From the NCBI GenBank assembly GCA_019633425.1, contig WSUB01000166.1:22059-86058 (forward strand): 64,000 bases of DNA. The letters run 5' to 3'. Under the pieces are notes generated by a model. The model saw nothing but the letters and a program-made list of their open reading frames with translations, was not told the DNA's origin and did no database searches. Below are positions 34,504-45,010 of this stretch, piece by piece; position 1 is the first letter of the stretch, and every line of letters starts with the position of its first letter. This DNA is from Tulasnella sp. 424. Lineage: Eukaryota; Basidiomycota; Agaricomycetes; Cantharellales; Tulasnellaceae. A program made the translations under genes and the position numbers.

Positions 34504-35140
34504 ATGCGAGAGGCAAGTGTGGTTTTTGGTCCCCGATATAATTATCGAGTTATCGCCAATTGCTAGGGTTAACGTGCTGGAGGAAGCCTGGTGCCCCCCC
34601 GTGATATCCTTGTCGTCGTATAATTTTGGCATATTTATATTGTTACAACATGAGGTCGTGGGTGTCGGAAGAGGTTGTCTTATGGAGGGACCAATGCTGC
34701 GCTGTTTGTCCTCCGGTCGTCAAGCAGGTGCACGCTGTACTGTTCAAATAACGTGCTGCAGCGGTACATGAACAGTCCTTATAGCTCGAGTTCCTCAGAG
34801 CCTTTGCAGTATAGGAATCTAATTTGAGTTACTGCGTGAAAGTAGATAGAACAAATAAAGGCTAACATCTGATTTGAAACCCTTGCCTAACACTGGCACG
34901 TGCACCGTTTCTCCCCTCGTTCGGAGTTCGCTCTGCTGGCAAGACACTCAACAAGAACCGAGCAGGGAGGTCGAACTCAATCGAGCTATCTCCTATACCC
35001 ACATTATCGGACATTTACACAATATCTTAATATCGACTTCGCCACCCAGGTGCCGTACCGCAGAAAGCTAACGGTGCACGACGGATTTACCCGCCTGGAG
35101 GAGAACGCTGAAATCATCTTGTTTCTTGAAGATCATTGAT
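34504..35140 (+). promoter_or_regulatory. Array spacer 1 (upstream of gene 2)
   Basis: Holds two blocks repeated between array genes. Block Q (34610-34795) includes ctgcgctgtttg and gctgcagcggtacatg. Block P (34830-35140) includes ctgcgtgaaagtagatag.acaaataaagg, ctcgttcggagttcgct and the run-up to the ATG with ggtgcacg...gatttacc. The even conservation of P directly upstream of four genes suggests a promoter and 5' UTR. Confidence 0.6.
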
Positions 35141-36787
35141 ATGGAGTATGTGTAAGCTTCGCTATCATGTAGTTTCATATCGCTGAGATCCTCAAATCGG
35201 ATGTTGTCTAGATCGGAAACCCAGCCCAAACCACTCAGCCCCTCTCCACAAGTCTCAAGCCCGTCGGTCACCTCCGGTGAAAAGGTTCACCCAAAAAGCG
35301 CCGCTCGTATCAACAACCTACCCACTGAACTTCTCGTTCAGATCCTCCTGCTCTCCTTGGTTCGGAGCTATGAGACCATGGCGAACGACTCGCTATTCGG
35401 AATGGACTCAGTGCTTTGCCAATTGCGAAGCGTCTGCACCCGATGGAATGACACGATCCTAGGAGAACCTACATTCTGGACCCACATCAACGTCGGAGCC
35501 GGCCCTCGAACCGTGGAGTTGAACCTCCTGAGATCTGGAGCACTTCCGTTGACCATACTATACCAGAACATAGAGTACAAAGCCGGCACAGGGGAAGAAC
35601 GCCCAGGGTTCCTTGAATCCATGGATTTGATTGGTCGCCATATCCATCGTTGGAAGTCAATCTCGTTCTGGGCCCTGGATCGCGAGCTCGACCAGCTCAC
35701 AAGGTACCTGGAATCGTCCCCACTTCCGGAAATGGAATGTCTCAAGATTCGGAGAGGTTCGATCTGGGGAGACCTCCTGGATTGGGTGTGTGGTGATGCC
35801 GCGAGTCCACGAAAGGTCGTCTTCGACGGAGAAGCATTGCCATGGAATTCCTCGGAATTCAGCTCTCTCGTCAACCTCGACGTTGAAGGGGCCGTTGGCT
35901 ACCTAGATCTTCTCGTGTCCCTTATTCAAGCGTCTCAGAGCTTGGAGACTCTGAGCCTGTGCGACATCACATTCAGCGACGATGACGTGGAGGTTCAACA
36001 CAGTGTCGGATGGCCGGATGAGAGTCGCCCTTCGGTGTTGCCAAAGCTCAAGGATATCCAAATATATGGACTTGAGTCTCCTGCGGCTATCGCATGTGTC
36101 CTGAAGTGCATTCGCGCTCCAAACATCACTGCACTGCGGATGGCTGAAGGCCGTGCTGTGGAGGTCCAGCAGGGGAGTCAAATCATCCAAGCGCTTACAA
36201 CCTATCACGGGTCCCAATCCATTCTGACTTCAATGCTCCATAATTCATCGTCTCTCGCAATACTCCAGCTTTCGTGCTCTGCAGACACGATGCGTCTCGA
36301 CCTGGAGGATTCAGTTAGACATAAGGGTTGCCGGCTCGAGCTCTCCCTGACGCGGGCAGATTGGGAAGAATCAACTGAGATGATTGGAGAGGCGGTGCGT
36401 GTCGCCAACGTCGCAATAGATTTGCGATTCGAGCGGCTACCTTGGAGAGTTGTTGCGGCTGTTCTCCCACGCTTTCCCTCGGCCGTGGAATTAGAATTTG
36501 CAAGTTCCGACATTCCATGTCAAGACATCTTGCTCATCCTTCGCGCGCTGTCATATCTAATTGAAATTGGTGGAGGTGCGAAGACGTGGATATGCCCACA
36601 ACTTGTCAAAATTCGACTCCCAGGCGGGTGGCTAGAGACGGAGGCTGCCGCAATTGCAGAGAGTGCGACATCACTCAAGCACGCTCGGAGAAACTTCAAC
36701 GATCAGAACACTAGAGAGGATAGTAGGAGTGACACTGGTGATGTATGGGATAAGGTCCGGGTGCTGGTCGGAGGGTCTGAAGTTTGA
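35141..36787 (+). CDS. F-box/leucine-rich protein, array gene 2
   Basis: About 528 residues. Exon 1 is 35141-35151 (ATGGAGTATGT), the intron is 35152-35211 (60 nt) and exon 2 is 35212-36787; joined it starts MEYVSETQPKPLSP. F-box: INNLPTELLVQILLLSL, then LRSVCTRWNDTILGEPTFWTHI (~35310-35490). C-terminal leucine-rich strands follow (PEMECLKIRRGS, SLVNLDVEGAVGYLDLLV), ending KVRVLVGGSEV. The intron's last bases hold an in-frame ATG (35201), so intron retention or a downstream transcription start would still give a protein with a slightly different N-terminus. No F-box partner or substrate can be told from sequence. A fragment of gene 1's tail follows it at 36825-36960. Confidence 0.85.
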
Positions 36788-37538
36788 AATGAGGAGGTTT
36801 GTCTGGTGGTCGAAGTTATCCTAGAGCGTTCAAGGACAGATTCAACATGCAGAGGAGTCGGAGACATGTTGGCGCTGGTCCTGACGAACCTCTTCAGATC
36901 GTGGTGCTTATTGGAGGGCTGGAGCTTAGAGTGGGCGAGGCATGTGATATTTTTTGATCCCCAATAAACCGACCGAATCGTCGCCGATTGCTGCGGATAA
37001 CGTGCTGGATGAAGCCGGGTGTCCTCTCCGTGATAGCTTTGTCATTGCATACTTTGGGTATAATTATACTGTGACAGCTGGCGGTTGCCAGTGTTCCAAG
37101 AGGGCGTCCCGTGGAGCGAACTCGTGCTGTGCTGTTTGTCCTCAGGCTGTCAGGCATGTGCGGGATGTAGTCTTCGAGTAACAAGCTGCAGCGGTACATT
37201 AACAGTCCCTAGCTCGAATTCCTCAAAGCCCCTACACGAATCGAGCATGAGCTGTTACGTGAAAGTAGACGGAACAAACACGGGTCAAACATCAGTAACA
37301 CGTGCATCATTTCTCCCCTCGTTCTTTGTGCTTGCAAGACACTCAGCAAGGAGCGAGTAGAGGGTTCAAACTCGATCAAGCTATCTCCTACATCGCATTG
37401 TTGGGTATTCACACGATTTCTTGATATCGACTTCGCCCCCCCCCCCTAAATTGCACTGCAGAAAGCTATCGGTACACGGCGAATTCGCCCGGTTGGAGAA
37501 GAACGCTTAGATCATTCTGTTCCCTGAAACCCATTGAC
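36788..37538 (+). promoter_or_regulatory. Array spacer 2 (upstream of gene 3)
   Basis: Begins with the gene-1-type tail relic (36825-36960), then block Q (37045-37215) and block P (37250-37538), both recognisably the same as in the other spacers. A run of 11 C's sits at 37436-37446, just upstream of the conserved 5' UTR. Confidence 0.6.
36825..36960 (+). pseudogene. Stray copy of array gene 1's C-terminus and 3' flank
   Basis: Just after gene 2's own stop (36787) the sequence resumes with gcgttcaaggacagat...aacatgcagaggagtcg and tgacgaacctcttcagatcgtgg. This matches the last ~35 codons of gene 1 (34392-34503) and then its 3' flank (ccccgatataattatcg versus ccccaataaaccgaccg). The frame is broken by small changes. 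It shows that the unit holding gene 2 was inserted, by unequal exchange, just before a gene-1-type end. Confidence 0.8.
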
Positions 37539-39188
37539 ATGGAGTATAGGTAAGCTTCGCTATCATGTAGTTTCATATAGTGGAGATCCTTACGTCGGAT
37601 TTTGCCTAGATCGGAAACCCAGCCCGAACCACTCCGACCCTCTCCACAACTCCCAAACCCGTCGGTCACCTCTTCTGAAAAGAATCACACAGGAAACACC
37701 GCGCATGTCAACAATCTACCCACTGAACTTCTCGTTCAGATCTTTCTGCTCTCCTTGGTTCTAGGTTATGAGACCGTGGCGAACGACTTGTTGTTCGAAA
37801 TGGACGCGCTAAACCAATTGCGAAGCGTGTGCACCCGATGGAACGATACGATTCTAGGAGAACCCGCGTTTTGGACCCACATCGACATCGAAGCCGGCCC
37901 TCGCACCGTGGAGTTGAAGCTTCTAAGATCCGGGTCACTCCCTCTAACCATCCGATACTACAACGTCGAGGAGGAAGCCAGTGAAGAAGAAGAGCACCCA
38001 GAATTCCTTAGGTCCATAGGCTTGATTGGCCGACATACCTTTCGTTGGAAGTCAATCTCGTTCTCGGCCCTGGACTGGGAGCTCGACCAGCTCACGGACT
38101 ACCTGGAAAGGTCCCCACATCCGGATATGGAATATCTGAAGATCCTGAGGAGTTCGGTCTCTGGAGACCTCGTCACCTGGGTGTGTGGCGATGCCTCGAG
38201 TCTACGAAGGGTCATTTTCGATGGACGAGCATTGCCACGGAATTCCTCGGAATTCAGCTCTCTCGTCAACCTCGAGATCGAAGGGGCTGTTGGGCGCCTG
38301 GATCTCCTCGTGGCTCTTATTCAAGCGTCTCAGAGCTTGGAGGCTGTGAGATTTATCGATATCGAATTCGACGACGATGCCGTGGAGGTGCAACGGAGTC
38401 TCGGATGGCCGGACGAGAGTCGCTCTTCGGTGTTGCCAAAGCTCAAGAACATCCAAATATTTGGACTCGAGTCGCCGGTGGCTATCGCATGCGTCATGAG
38501 GTGTATTCGGGCTCCGAATATCACTGTACTGTGGGTGGCTGAAGGTCGTGTCGTGGAGGGCCTTTCAATGCACGAGAGCCTATTCATCAGCACGCTTACG
38601 ACCTATCACGGATCCCAGTCAATTCTGGCTTCCATGCTCCACAACATATCGTCTCTCGCATCAGTCCAGCTCTCGTGCTCCGAAGACACCATGTGTCTGG
38701 ACCTGGAGGATTCAGGTACAGCCAAGCGTTGTCGACTCGAGCTCTCCCTCATACGTGCAGATTGGATACCGTCGGCTGCAGTGGTCGGAGAAGCGGTGCG
38801 CATCGCCAACGTCCCAATATGTCTGCAATTTGAGCGGGTAGATTTCAGCGCTGTTGCGGCTGTTATCTCAATCTTCAACACGGCGGTGGAATTGGAGTTT
38901 GCAAGTTCCGACATTCCGATTCAGGACGTCTTGCTTATCCTTCGAACGCTGTCAAATCCAATTGATATTCCCGGAGACGGGAAGACGTGGATATGCCCAC
39001 AGCTTGCCAGAGTTCGACTCCCAGGCGGGTGGCCAGAAGCGGAGGCTGCTGTAATTGCAAAGAGCGCGACTTTGCTCAAGCGCGCTCGGAGGGATTTCAA
39101 CGATCAAAAAACGGGGGAAGACGATAGCGGTGATTCGTGTGACGTACGGCACGAAGTCGGAGTGCTAGTTGGAGGGTCTGAAATTTGA
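37539..39188 (+). CDS. F-box/leucine-rich protein, array gene 3
   Basis: About 529 residues. Exon 1 is 37539-37549 (ATGGAGTATAG), the intron is 37550-37609 (60 nt) and exon 2 is 37610-39188; joined it starts MEYRSETQPEPLRP. This member decides the gene model: the large frame has no usable ATG near its start (only TTG at 37602, inside the intron), so the micro-exon must supply it. F-box: VNNLPTELLVQIFLLSL, then LRSVCTRWNDTILGEPAFWTHI (~37708-37885). The Leu-rich remainder ends EVGVLVGGSEI. No stop or frameshift inside. Closest to genes 2 and 5. Confidence 0.87.
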
Positions 39189-40283
39189 AGTCAGGAGGTT
39201 TGTTTAATGGTCAAAGTTGCGGAGGGTGAGCCGGAGGGCATTGGGTCCCTACTACTTCTATTTCAAATATAACCTATAGCAATAAGCAAAAAAACAACAA
39301 TTGTCTACTTTAAATTTTGTACGGGTCGTTTGCAAAATCACCATTCCGTGCCTCGGCATCGACTCGGACATCAACCCCAGCTGGACGTAAGTTTTTTATC
39401 CGTCAATCGAATGCCCGATCATATTCACTGCCCGACTCCATCATCCTCTGATATACAAAAGGGCACGACGCTCGTTGTATATGCTATAACCCCGGTTCTT
39501 AGTTGGCTAATTTACGGCCTTTCGATCTGTGTACCCCCGGTGCTGGTCGCCGCCGGCATTCGACAATTGTTCGCCACCAGCTACATATACTGGAACAAAC
39601 ACGCCACATAGTGGCCCTGCATACCTTCCGTACACGGAGTACAAAAGGGGACAGACTGACCGGAGAGATGCCGTTGCGGGTATCGAGTCTTGCACCCGGC
39701 TTTTGTGTACTGCACGTGCCCGTCCGACGGTTTCTAATCGACTGGACCTAGCGCCGTCATCGCATTTCCGGATACTTATATATTGTTACAGCTTTGTGGT
39801 CGTCAGTACTAGTGTTGTAAGGTAAGAGGGTGTCCTTATGGCGGGACCCGTACTGCGCTGTTTGCCCTCTCCCCCGTCAAGTATGTGCGCAATGCATAAC
39901 GCTGCAGCAGTACTCACATGGACGGTCCCTGGACCCTAGGCCTCAGCTCGGAGCTCCTCGGACACGGTAGGACAAGTTACTGCGTGAAAGTAGATGGGAC
40001 AAATAAAGGTCAACTTAACAACACTCGGATTCAACAACCCGCCTAACACGTGCCCCTTTCCCCCCTCGTTCGGAGTTCGCTGTGCTTGCAAGACCTTCGG
40101 AAAGAACCAATTAGAGGACCCGAACTTCACCGAACCATCTCCTATATCACATTACCGACGATTCACAGGGTTTCTTGATATCGACTTTGTCACCACCGAC
40201 CTCCCAGAAAGTTAACGGTGCACGGCAGATTTACTCGGCTGGAGCAGAACATTGTGAACATTTTTTTTTTTCAATTCATTGAT
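39189..40283 (+). promoter_or_regulatory. Array spacer 3 (upstream of gene 4)
   Basis: The longest spacer. It begins with a 3' flank shared with genes 4 and 5 (gtggagggtgagccggag-type, ~39220). Then come a region with ggagtacaaaaggggacag and gtactgcacgtgcccgtcc (39620-39740), block Q (to ~39960) and block P (39975-40283). Eleven T's occur at 40261-40271 shortly before the ATG. No gene seen. Confidence 0.6.
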
Positions 40284-41918
40284 ATGCAGCATAGGTAAGC
40301 CTCGTTAGCAGGTAGTTTCATGTAGCTGAAATCCTCTAATCGGATGCTGTCTAGATCAGAACCGACGCCCTCGCCACTCAGTCCCTCTTCACAGCTCTCG
40401 AGCCCGTCGATCACCTCCCGTCCAAAAAGTCACCCCGATCACGCGGCTCGTATCGACAACCTACCCACTGAACTCCTCGTTCAGATCCTTCTACTCTCCT
40501 TGATTCTGAACGATGAGATGGGAGCGGATGACTTGCTCTTCGGAATGGCCCCGCTCGGCCAATTGCGAAGCGTCTGCACCCAATGGAACGGCACGATCCT
40601 AGGAGAACCTGCATTCTGGACCCACATCGCCATTGAAACTGGCCCTCGCACCGTGGAGTTGAAGCTTCTAAGATCCGGAGCACTTCCCTTGACCATCCAA
40701 TACTCCAGCTTCGAGGAGGGAGCCGACTCAGAAGAAGAGCACTCAGAATTCCTAAGGTCCATGGACTTGATTGGCCGACATACCCATCGCTGGAAGTCAA
40801 TCTCGTTCTGGGCCCCGGACTGGCAGCTCGACAAGCTCACAGACTATCTGGACGGATCCCCACTTCCGGAGATGGAAAGCCTGAAGCTTCGGATGCGTTC
40901 GACTTCTGGAAACCTCCTGGTCTGGACATGTGATTATGCCGCAAGTCCACGAAACGTACTTTTCAATGGACGAGCATTACCATGGAATCCCGGGGATTTC
41001 AGCTCTCTCGTTAAACTCGAGATTGAAGGGGAGGTTGGCCGCCTGGATCTGCTCGTGGCTCTTGTCCAAGCGTCTCAGAGCTTAGAGCTTATGAGGCTGA
41101 TCAACATCCAATTCGAAGACAGTGTCGCAGAGGTTCAGCAAAACTCCGGGTGGCTGGTCGAGAGTCGGCCTTCGCTACTGCCAAAGCTCAGTAATGTCCA
41201 AATCTTAGGGCTTCAGTCGCCTGTGGCTATCGCATGGGTCCTGAGGAGTATCCGTGTTCCAAACATCAGGATACTGAACATCATTGAAGGTCATATCACG
41301 GAGGTCAAGCGGGGGGGTCAAATCGTCCGAGCGCTTACAACCGATCATGGGTCCCAATCCATTCTGACTTCAATACTCCACAATATATCGTCTCCCACAA
41401 CGGTTGAGATTTGGTGCTTCCCATCGACTATGCGTCTGGATATGGAGAATCCAGACAAGGGTTCTCGCAGGCTCCAGCTCTTCTTCACGCGTGCAGATTG
41501 GGAAGAATCAGCTACAATGATTGGAGAAACGTTGCGGGTGGCCAACGTCGCAATATATCTGCGATTGGAGAGGTTACCTCTGACCTTCGTTGCGATTGTT
41601 CTCTCAGTCTTCCCACCGGCGGTGGAGTTGGGGTTGGCAGGCTTTTCGAGCCAAGACATATTGCGCATTCTTCGAGTGCTGTCATCTCCGCTTGATGTTG
41701 GCGGAGGTGCGAAGATGTGGCTATGTCCACAACTTGCCAAAATTCGACTCCCGGGCGGGTGGCTAGAGGCGGAGGCTGCCACAATTGCAGAAAGTGCGAC
41801 ATCGCTCAAGCACGCTCGGAGAAATTTGGCCAACCAGAGCACTATAGAGGATAATGGCGGTGACATGCATGATGTACGGGATGAAGTCCGGGTGCTGGTC
41901 GGAGGGTCTGAAATTTGA
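40284..41918 (+). CDS. F-box/leucine-rich protein, array gene 4
   Basis: About 524 residues. Exon 1 is 40284-40294 (ATGCAGCATAG), the intron is 40295-40354 (60 nt) and exon 2 is 40355-41918; joined it starts MQHRSEPTPSPLSP. F-box: IDNLPTELLVQILLLSL, then LRSVCTQWNGTILGEPAFWTHI (~40450-40630). The Leu-rich remainder ends EVRVLVGGSEI. An in-frame ATG (40344) lies in the last bases of the intron. The first ~100 codons are nearly identical to gene 5, while the C-terminal ~60 codons (AKIRLPGGWLEAEAATIAES) are closer to gene 2. Confidence 0.85.
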
Positions 41919-42988
41919 AACAAAGTTGTGGAGGGTGAGCCGGAGAGCATTGGTCATCTGCTATTTCTCCCCGCGTCGATATCAAATATACCTAACTATA
42001 ATATGCAGAATGTCCCAATCGTCTGCATTTAATTTTTGTATGGTTCGTTTGCAAAAGTTGGAAAAGCCTCCACATTGACGTCGTCAAACCACAGCTAGCT
42101 GCAGGTTTATTTTCACTCGGGTGTTAAGAACGCAGCCGGACTCAACGTCCGATCGGGTCTTCTATGCCAAAGGCACAAACCGGGTTAATTTCTGAGTGCG
42201 CTGGGATACAACCTTTCGATCGGTGTACCCCCGGTGATTGCTGCCACAGCATTCGACAATTGTTCGCCACCAGTACTCTACATATATTTGACAAGCAAAT
42301 TACATTACTAGCCCTGCATACCTACCAGACATAGAGTACAGAGAGGGGACACACCAACTGGAGAGCCAACATATGTGTCGATGCCCGGGCCGTTGCGGCA
42401 TCGAGTCCTGCTCTCGCTTTCTGTGTACCGCACGTGCCCTTCCGACGGTTTCTGATCAACTGGACTTAGCTTTGTCATCCCATTTCCGTATACTTATATT
42501 GCTACAACTTGCGATCGTCAGGGTTGTAAGGGGGTGTCCTGATGGAGGGACCCGTACTGCGCTGTTTGCCCTACTCCTGTCAAGTATGTGCACGATGAAG
42601 TCTTTGAATAACGCTGCAGCGGTACATGGACTGCCCCTAGCTCAGACCTCCTCGGATCCCCTTAGACAGGACAGGAATTAAAGTAAACCTTACTGCGTGA
42701 AAGTAGATAGGACAAATAAAGGTCAGCTTGACACCACTCAGATCCAACAACCTGCGCCCCATTTCTCCCCTCGTTCGGAGTTCGCTGTCCTTGCAAGACC
42801 CTCAGAAAGGACTGAGTAGAGGACCGAACTTCACCGAGCTATCTCCTACACCGCGTTGTTGGTGATTCATAGAGTTTCTTGATATCGATTTTGTCGCCAC
42901 CTTACCATCCAGAGGTTAACGGTCCACGGCAGATTCCCTCGGCTGGAGCAGAACGCTCAGATCATTTTGTTTCTTCTAATTCATTAAT
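41919..42988 (+). promoter_or_regulatory. Array spacer 4 (upstream of gene 5)
   Basis: Same block order as spacer 3: shared 3' flank (~41925-41960), the tagagtacagagaggggac and gtaccgcacgtgcccttcc region (42325-42445), block Q (to ~42665) and block P (42690-42988). Short frames such as 42373-42681 fall in these noncoding blocks and are not conserved as proteins. Confidence 0.6.
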
Positions 42989-44638
42989 ATGCAGTATAGG
43001 TAAGCCTCGCTAGCATCTAGTTTCATGTAGCTGAGATCCTCAAATCGGATGTTGTCTAGATCAGAACCGACGCCCTCACCACTCAGTCCCTCTTCACAGC
43101 TCTCGAGTTCATCGGTCACCTCCCGTGAAAAAAGTCACCCCAATCACGCGGCTCGTATCGACAACCTACCCACTGAACTCCTCGCCCAGATCCTTCTGCT
43201 CTCCTTGATTCTGAACTATGAGATGGGAGAGGATGACTCGCTCTTCGGAATGGCTCCGCTCGGCCAATTGCGAAGCGTCTGCACCCAATGGAACGACACG
43301 ATCCTAGGAGAACCTGCATTCTGGACCCACATCGCCATTGAAACTGGCCCTCGCACCGTGGAGCTGAAGCTTCTAAGATCTGGGTCACTCCCCCTAACCA
43401 TTCGATACTGCAACGTCAAGGAGGGAGCCAGTGAAAGAGAAAGGCGCCCGGGGTTCCATAGGTCCATGGATTTGATTGGCCGACATACCCATCGTTGGAA
43501 GTCAATCTCGTTCCGGGCCTCAAACCGCGAGCTCGACCAGCTCGTCGCCTTTCTGGAATCGTCCCCACATCCGGAGATGGAATCTCTGAAGATTCGGAGC
43601 ATTTCAGTTGTCGCCGACGCTCTGGATTGGGTGTGTCGCGATTCCGCGAGTCCACGAAACGTACTTTTCAATGGACGAGCATTGCCGCGGAATTCCTCGG
43701 AATTCCGTTCCCTCGTCAACCTCGGGATTCAAGGGGCAGTCGGGGACTTGGATCTTCTCGTGGCCGTTATTCAAGCGTCTCAGAACTTGGAAGCTCTGAG
43801 ACTGACCGACATAGAATTTAACGACAATGACGTGGAGGTTCAGCAGAGTCTCGGCTGGCCGGACGAGAGTCGCCCTTCGATCCTGCCAAGGCTCAGCGAC
43901 ATCCAAATGATTGGGTTTGAGTCGCCTGCAGCCATCTCGTGCGTCTTGAGGTGTATCCGTGTTCCAAACATCACCGCACTGGAGATATTCGAAGGTCGTA
44001 CCGTGGTGGCCCAGCGGAGGAGTCAAATCACCCGAGCGCTCACAACCCATCACGGCTCTCAATCCATTCTGACTTCAATGTTCCACAACTCATCTGCTCT
44101 CGCGGCAGTCGAGCTCCGTTGCTTTCGAGACACTATGTGTCTGGACTTTAAGGATCCAACTCAAAACAAGGCGTGTCTGCTTCGGCTTTCCAACACGCAT
44201 TCGTGGACAGATTGGCAAGAATCGGCTGTGATGATCGGAGAAGTTGCGCGTTTGGCCAACGTCGCTATAACTCTGCAATTCGATTGGCTACCTTTGTTAG
44301 TGGTTCTGGTTGTTCTCGAAAGCTTCCCCACGGCGATGGAATTGGAATTCACAGGCTGGAACCTTCCGGTCATAGACATAGAGTACCTCCTTCGAGTAAT
44401 GTCACAGCCGATTAACACTGGCGGAGGTATAAGGAGGTGGATGTGCCCGCAACTTGCTAGATTTAGGCTGCCACGCTCGTTGCACGAACCAGAGGTCGCC
44501 GAAATTGCACGGAATGCGATGTTGCTCAAGCAAGCTCGGAAAGACTTCAACGATCAGAAGACTAGAGAAGGCAATATCGGAGATTCATATGGTATACTCA
44601 GTGAAGTCAGGGTGCTGGTCGGAGAGTTGGAAATTTGA
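42989..44638 (+). CDS. F-box/leucine-rich protein, array gene 5
   Basis: About 529 residues. Exon 1 is 42989-42999 (ATGCAGTATAG), the intron is 43000-43059 (60 nt) and exon 2 is 43060-44638; joined it starts MQYRSEPTPSPLSP. F-box: IDNLPTELLAQILLLSL, then LRSVCTQWNDTILGEPAFWTHI (~43155-43335). The Leu-rich remainder ends EVRVLVGELEI. Similarity is mosaic: the N-terminal ~100 codons and PRNVLFNGRALP (~43650) match gene 4, whereas SGSLPLTIRY and ALPRNSSEF match gene 3. The tail has lost the GGSE form of the shared ending. No stop or frameshift seen. Confidence 0.85.
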
Positions 44639-45010
44639 AAGGGGGCAGTGTGTCCGGTGGCCAGAGTTGTGGAGTGAGAGGTGGGCATTGTACTCTTAGC
44701 CACATGCCGACTCGCATGATTATATGTAACCAATGATAAATAAGCAAAATCGGGAAAATCATCATTCTGTCGCGCCACACGTTGTCAGCCAGTGCACAGC
44801 TGGCTACAGTTTTCAATGTCAGTTCCGAGCCCGCCACATTACTAACAATGCATATCACCGTATATGGAGTACAAAGGTAAAGGCGGCCCGGGGTCGGAGG
44901 TAGGCACTAACCGGGGAGCGAATGCGCCGATGCCGTTTCGGCCATCGAATCTTGCACCCGGCTTTTGTGTACTGCACGTGCCCTTCCAACGGTTTCTGAT
45001 CGACGGGAGC
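44639..45010 (+). repeat. Array spacer 5, truncated right end of array
   Basis: The 3' flank of gene 5 (gttgtggagtgagaggtgggcatt) is like those of genes 3 and 4. Block tatggagtacaaaggtaaag to gtactgcacgtgcccttccaacggtttctgatcgac (44855-45005) matches spacers 3 and 4. Homology stops abruptly near 45010, with no block P and no sixth gene. Confidence 0.75.

Larger units (their letters stand above)
32855..45010 (+). repeat. Tandem array of five F-box genes and shared spacers
   Basis: Five paralogous genes lie head-to-tail on the + strand at 32855, 35141, 37539, 40284 and 42989, about 2.3-2.7 kb apart. Genes 2-5 are close to each other; gene 1 is more diverged. Spacers between genes share blocks in the same order, and a final spacer fragment without a gene ends near 45010. 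The repeated unit is therefore promoter + gene + 3' flank. Confidence 0.9.

Noticed and set aside
39330..39825. Short + frames in array spacer 3
   Set aside because: They lie in spacer blocks whose counterparts in other spacers do not keep the frame.
41345..41950. 201-codon minus frame over the 3' part of array gene 4
   Set aside because: Similar antisense frames appear opposite each array gene because the genes are similar; they are shadows, not conserved starts or stops of a real gene.
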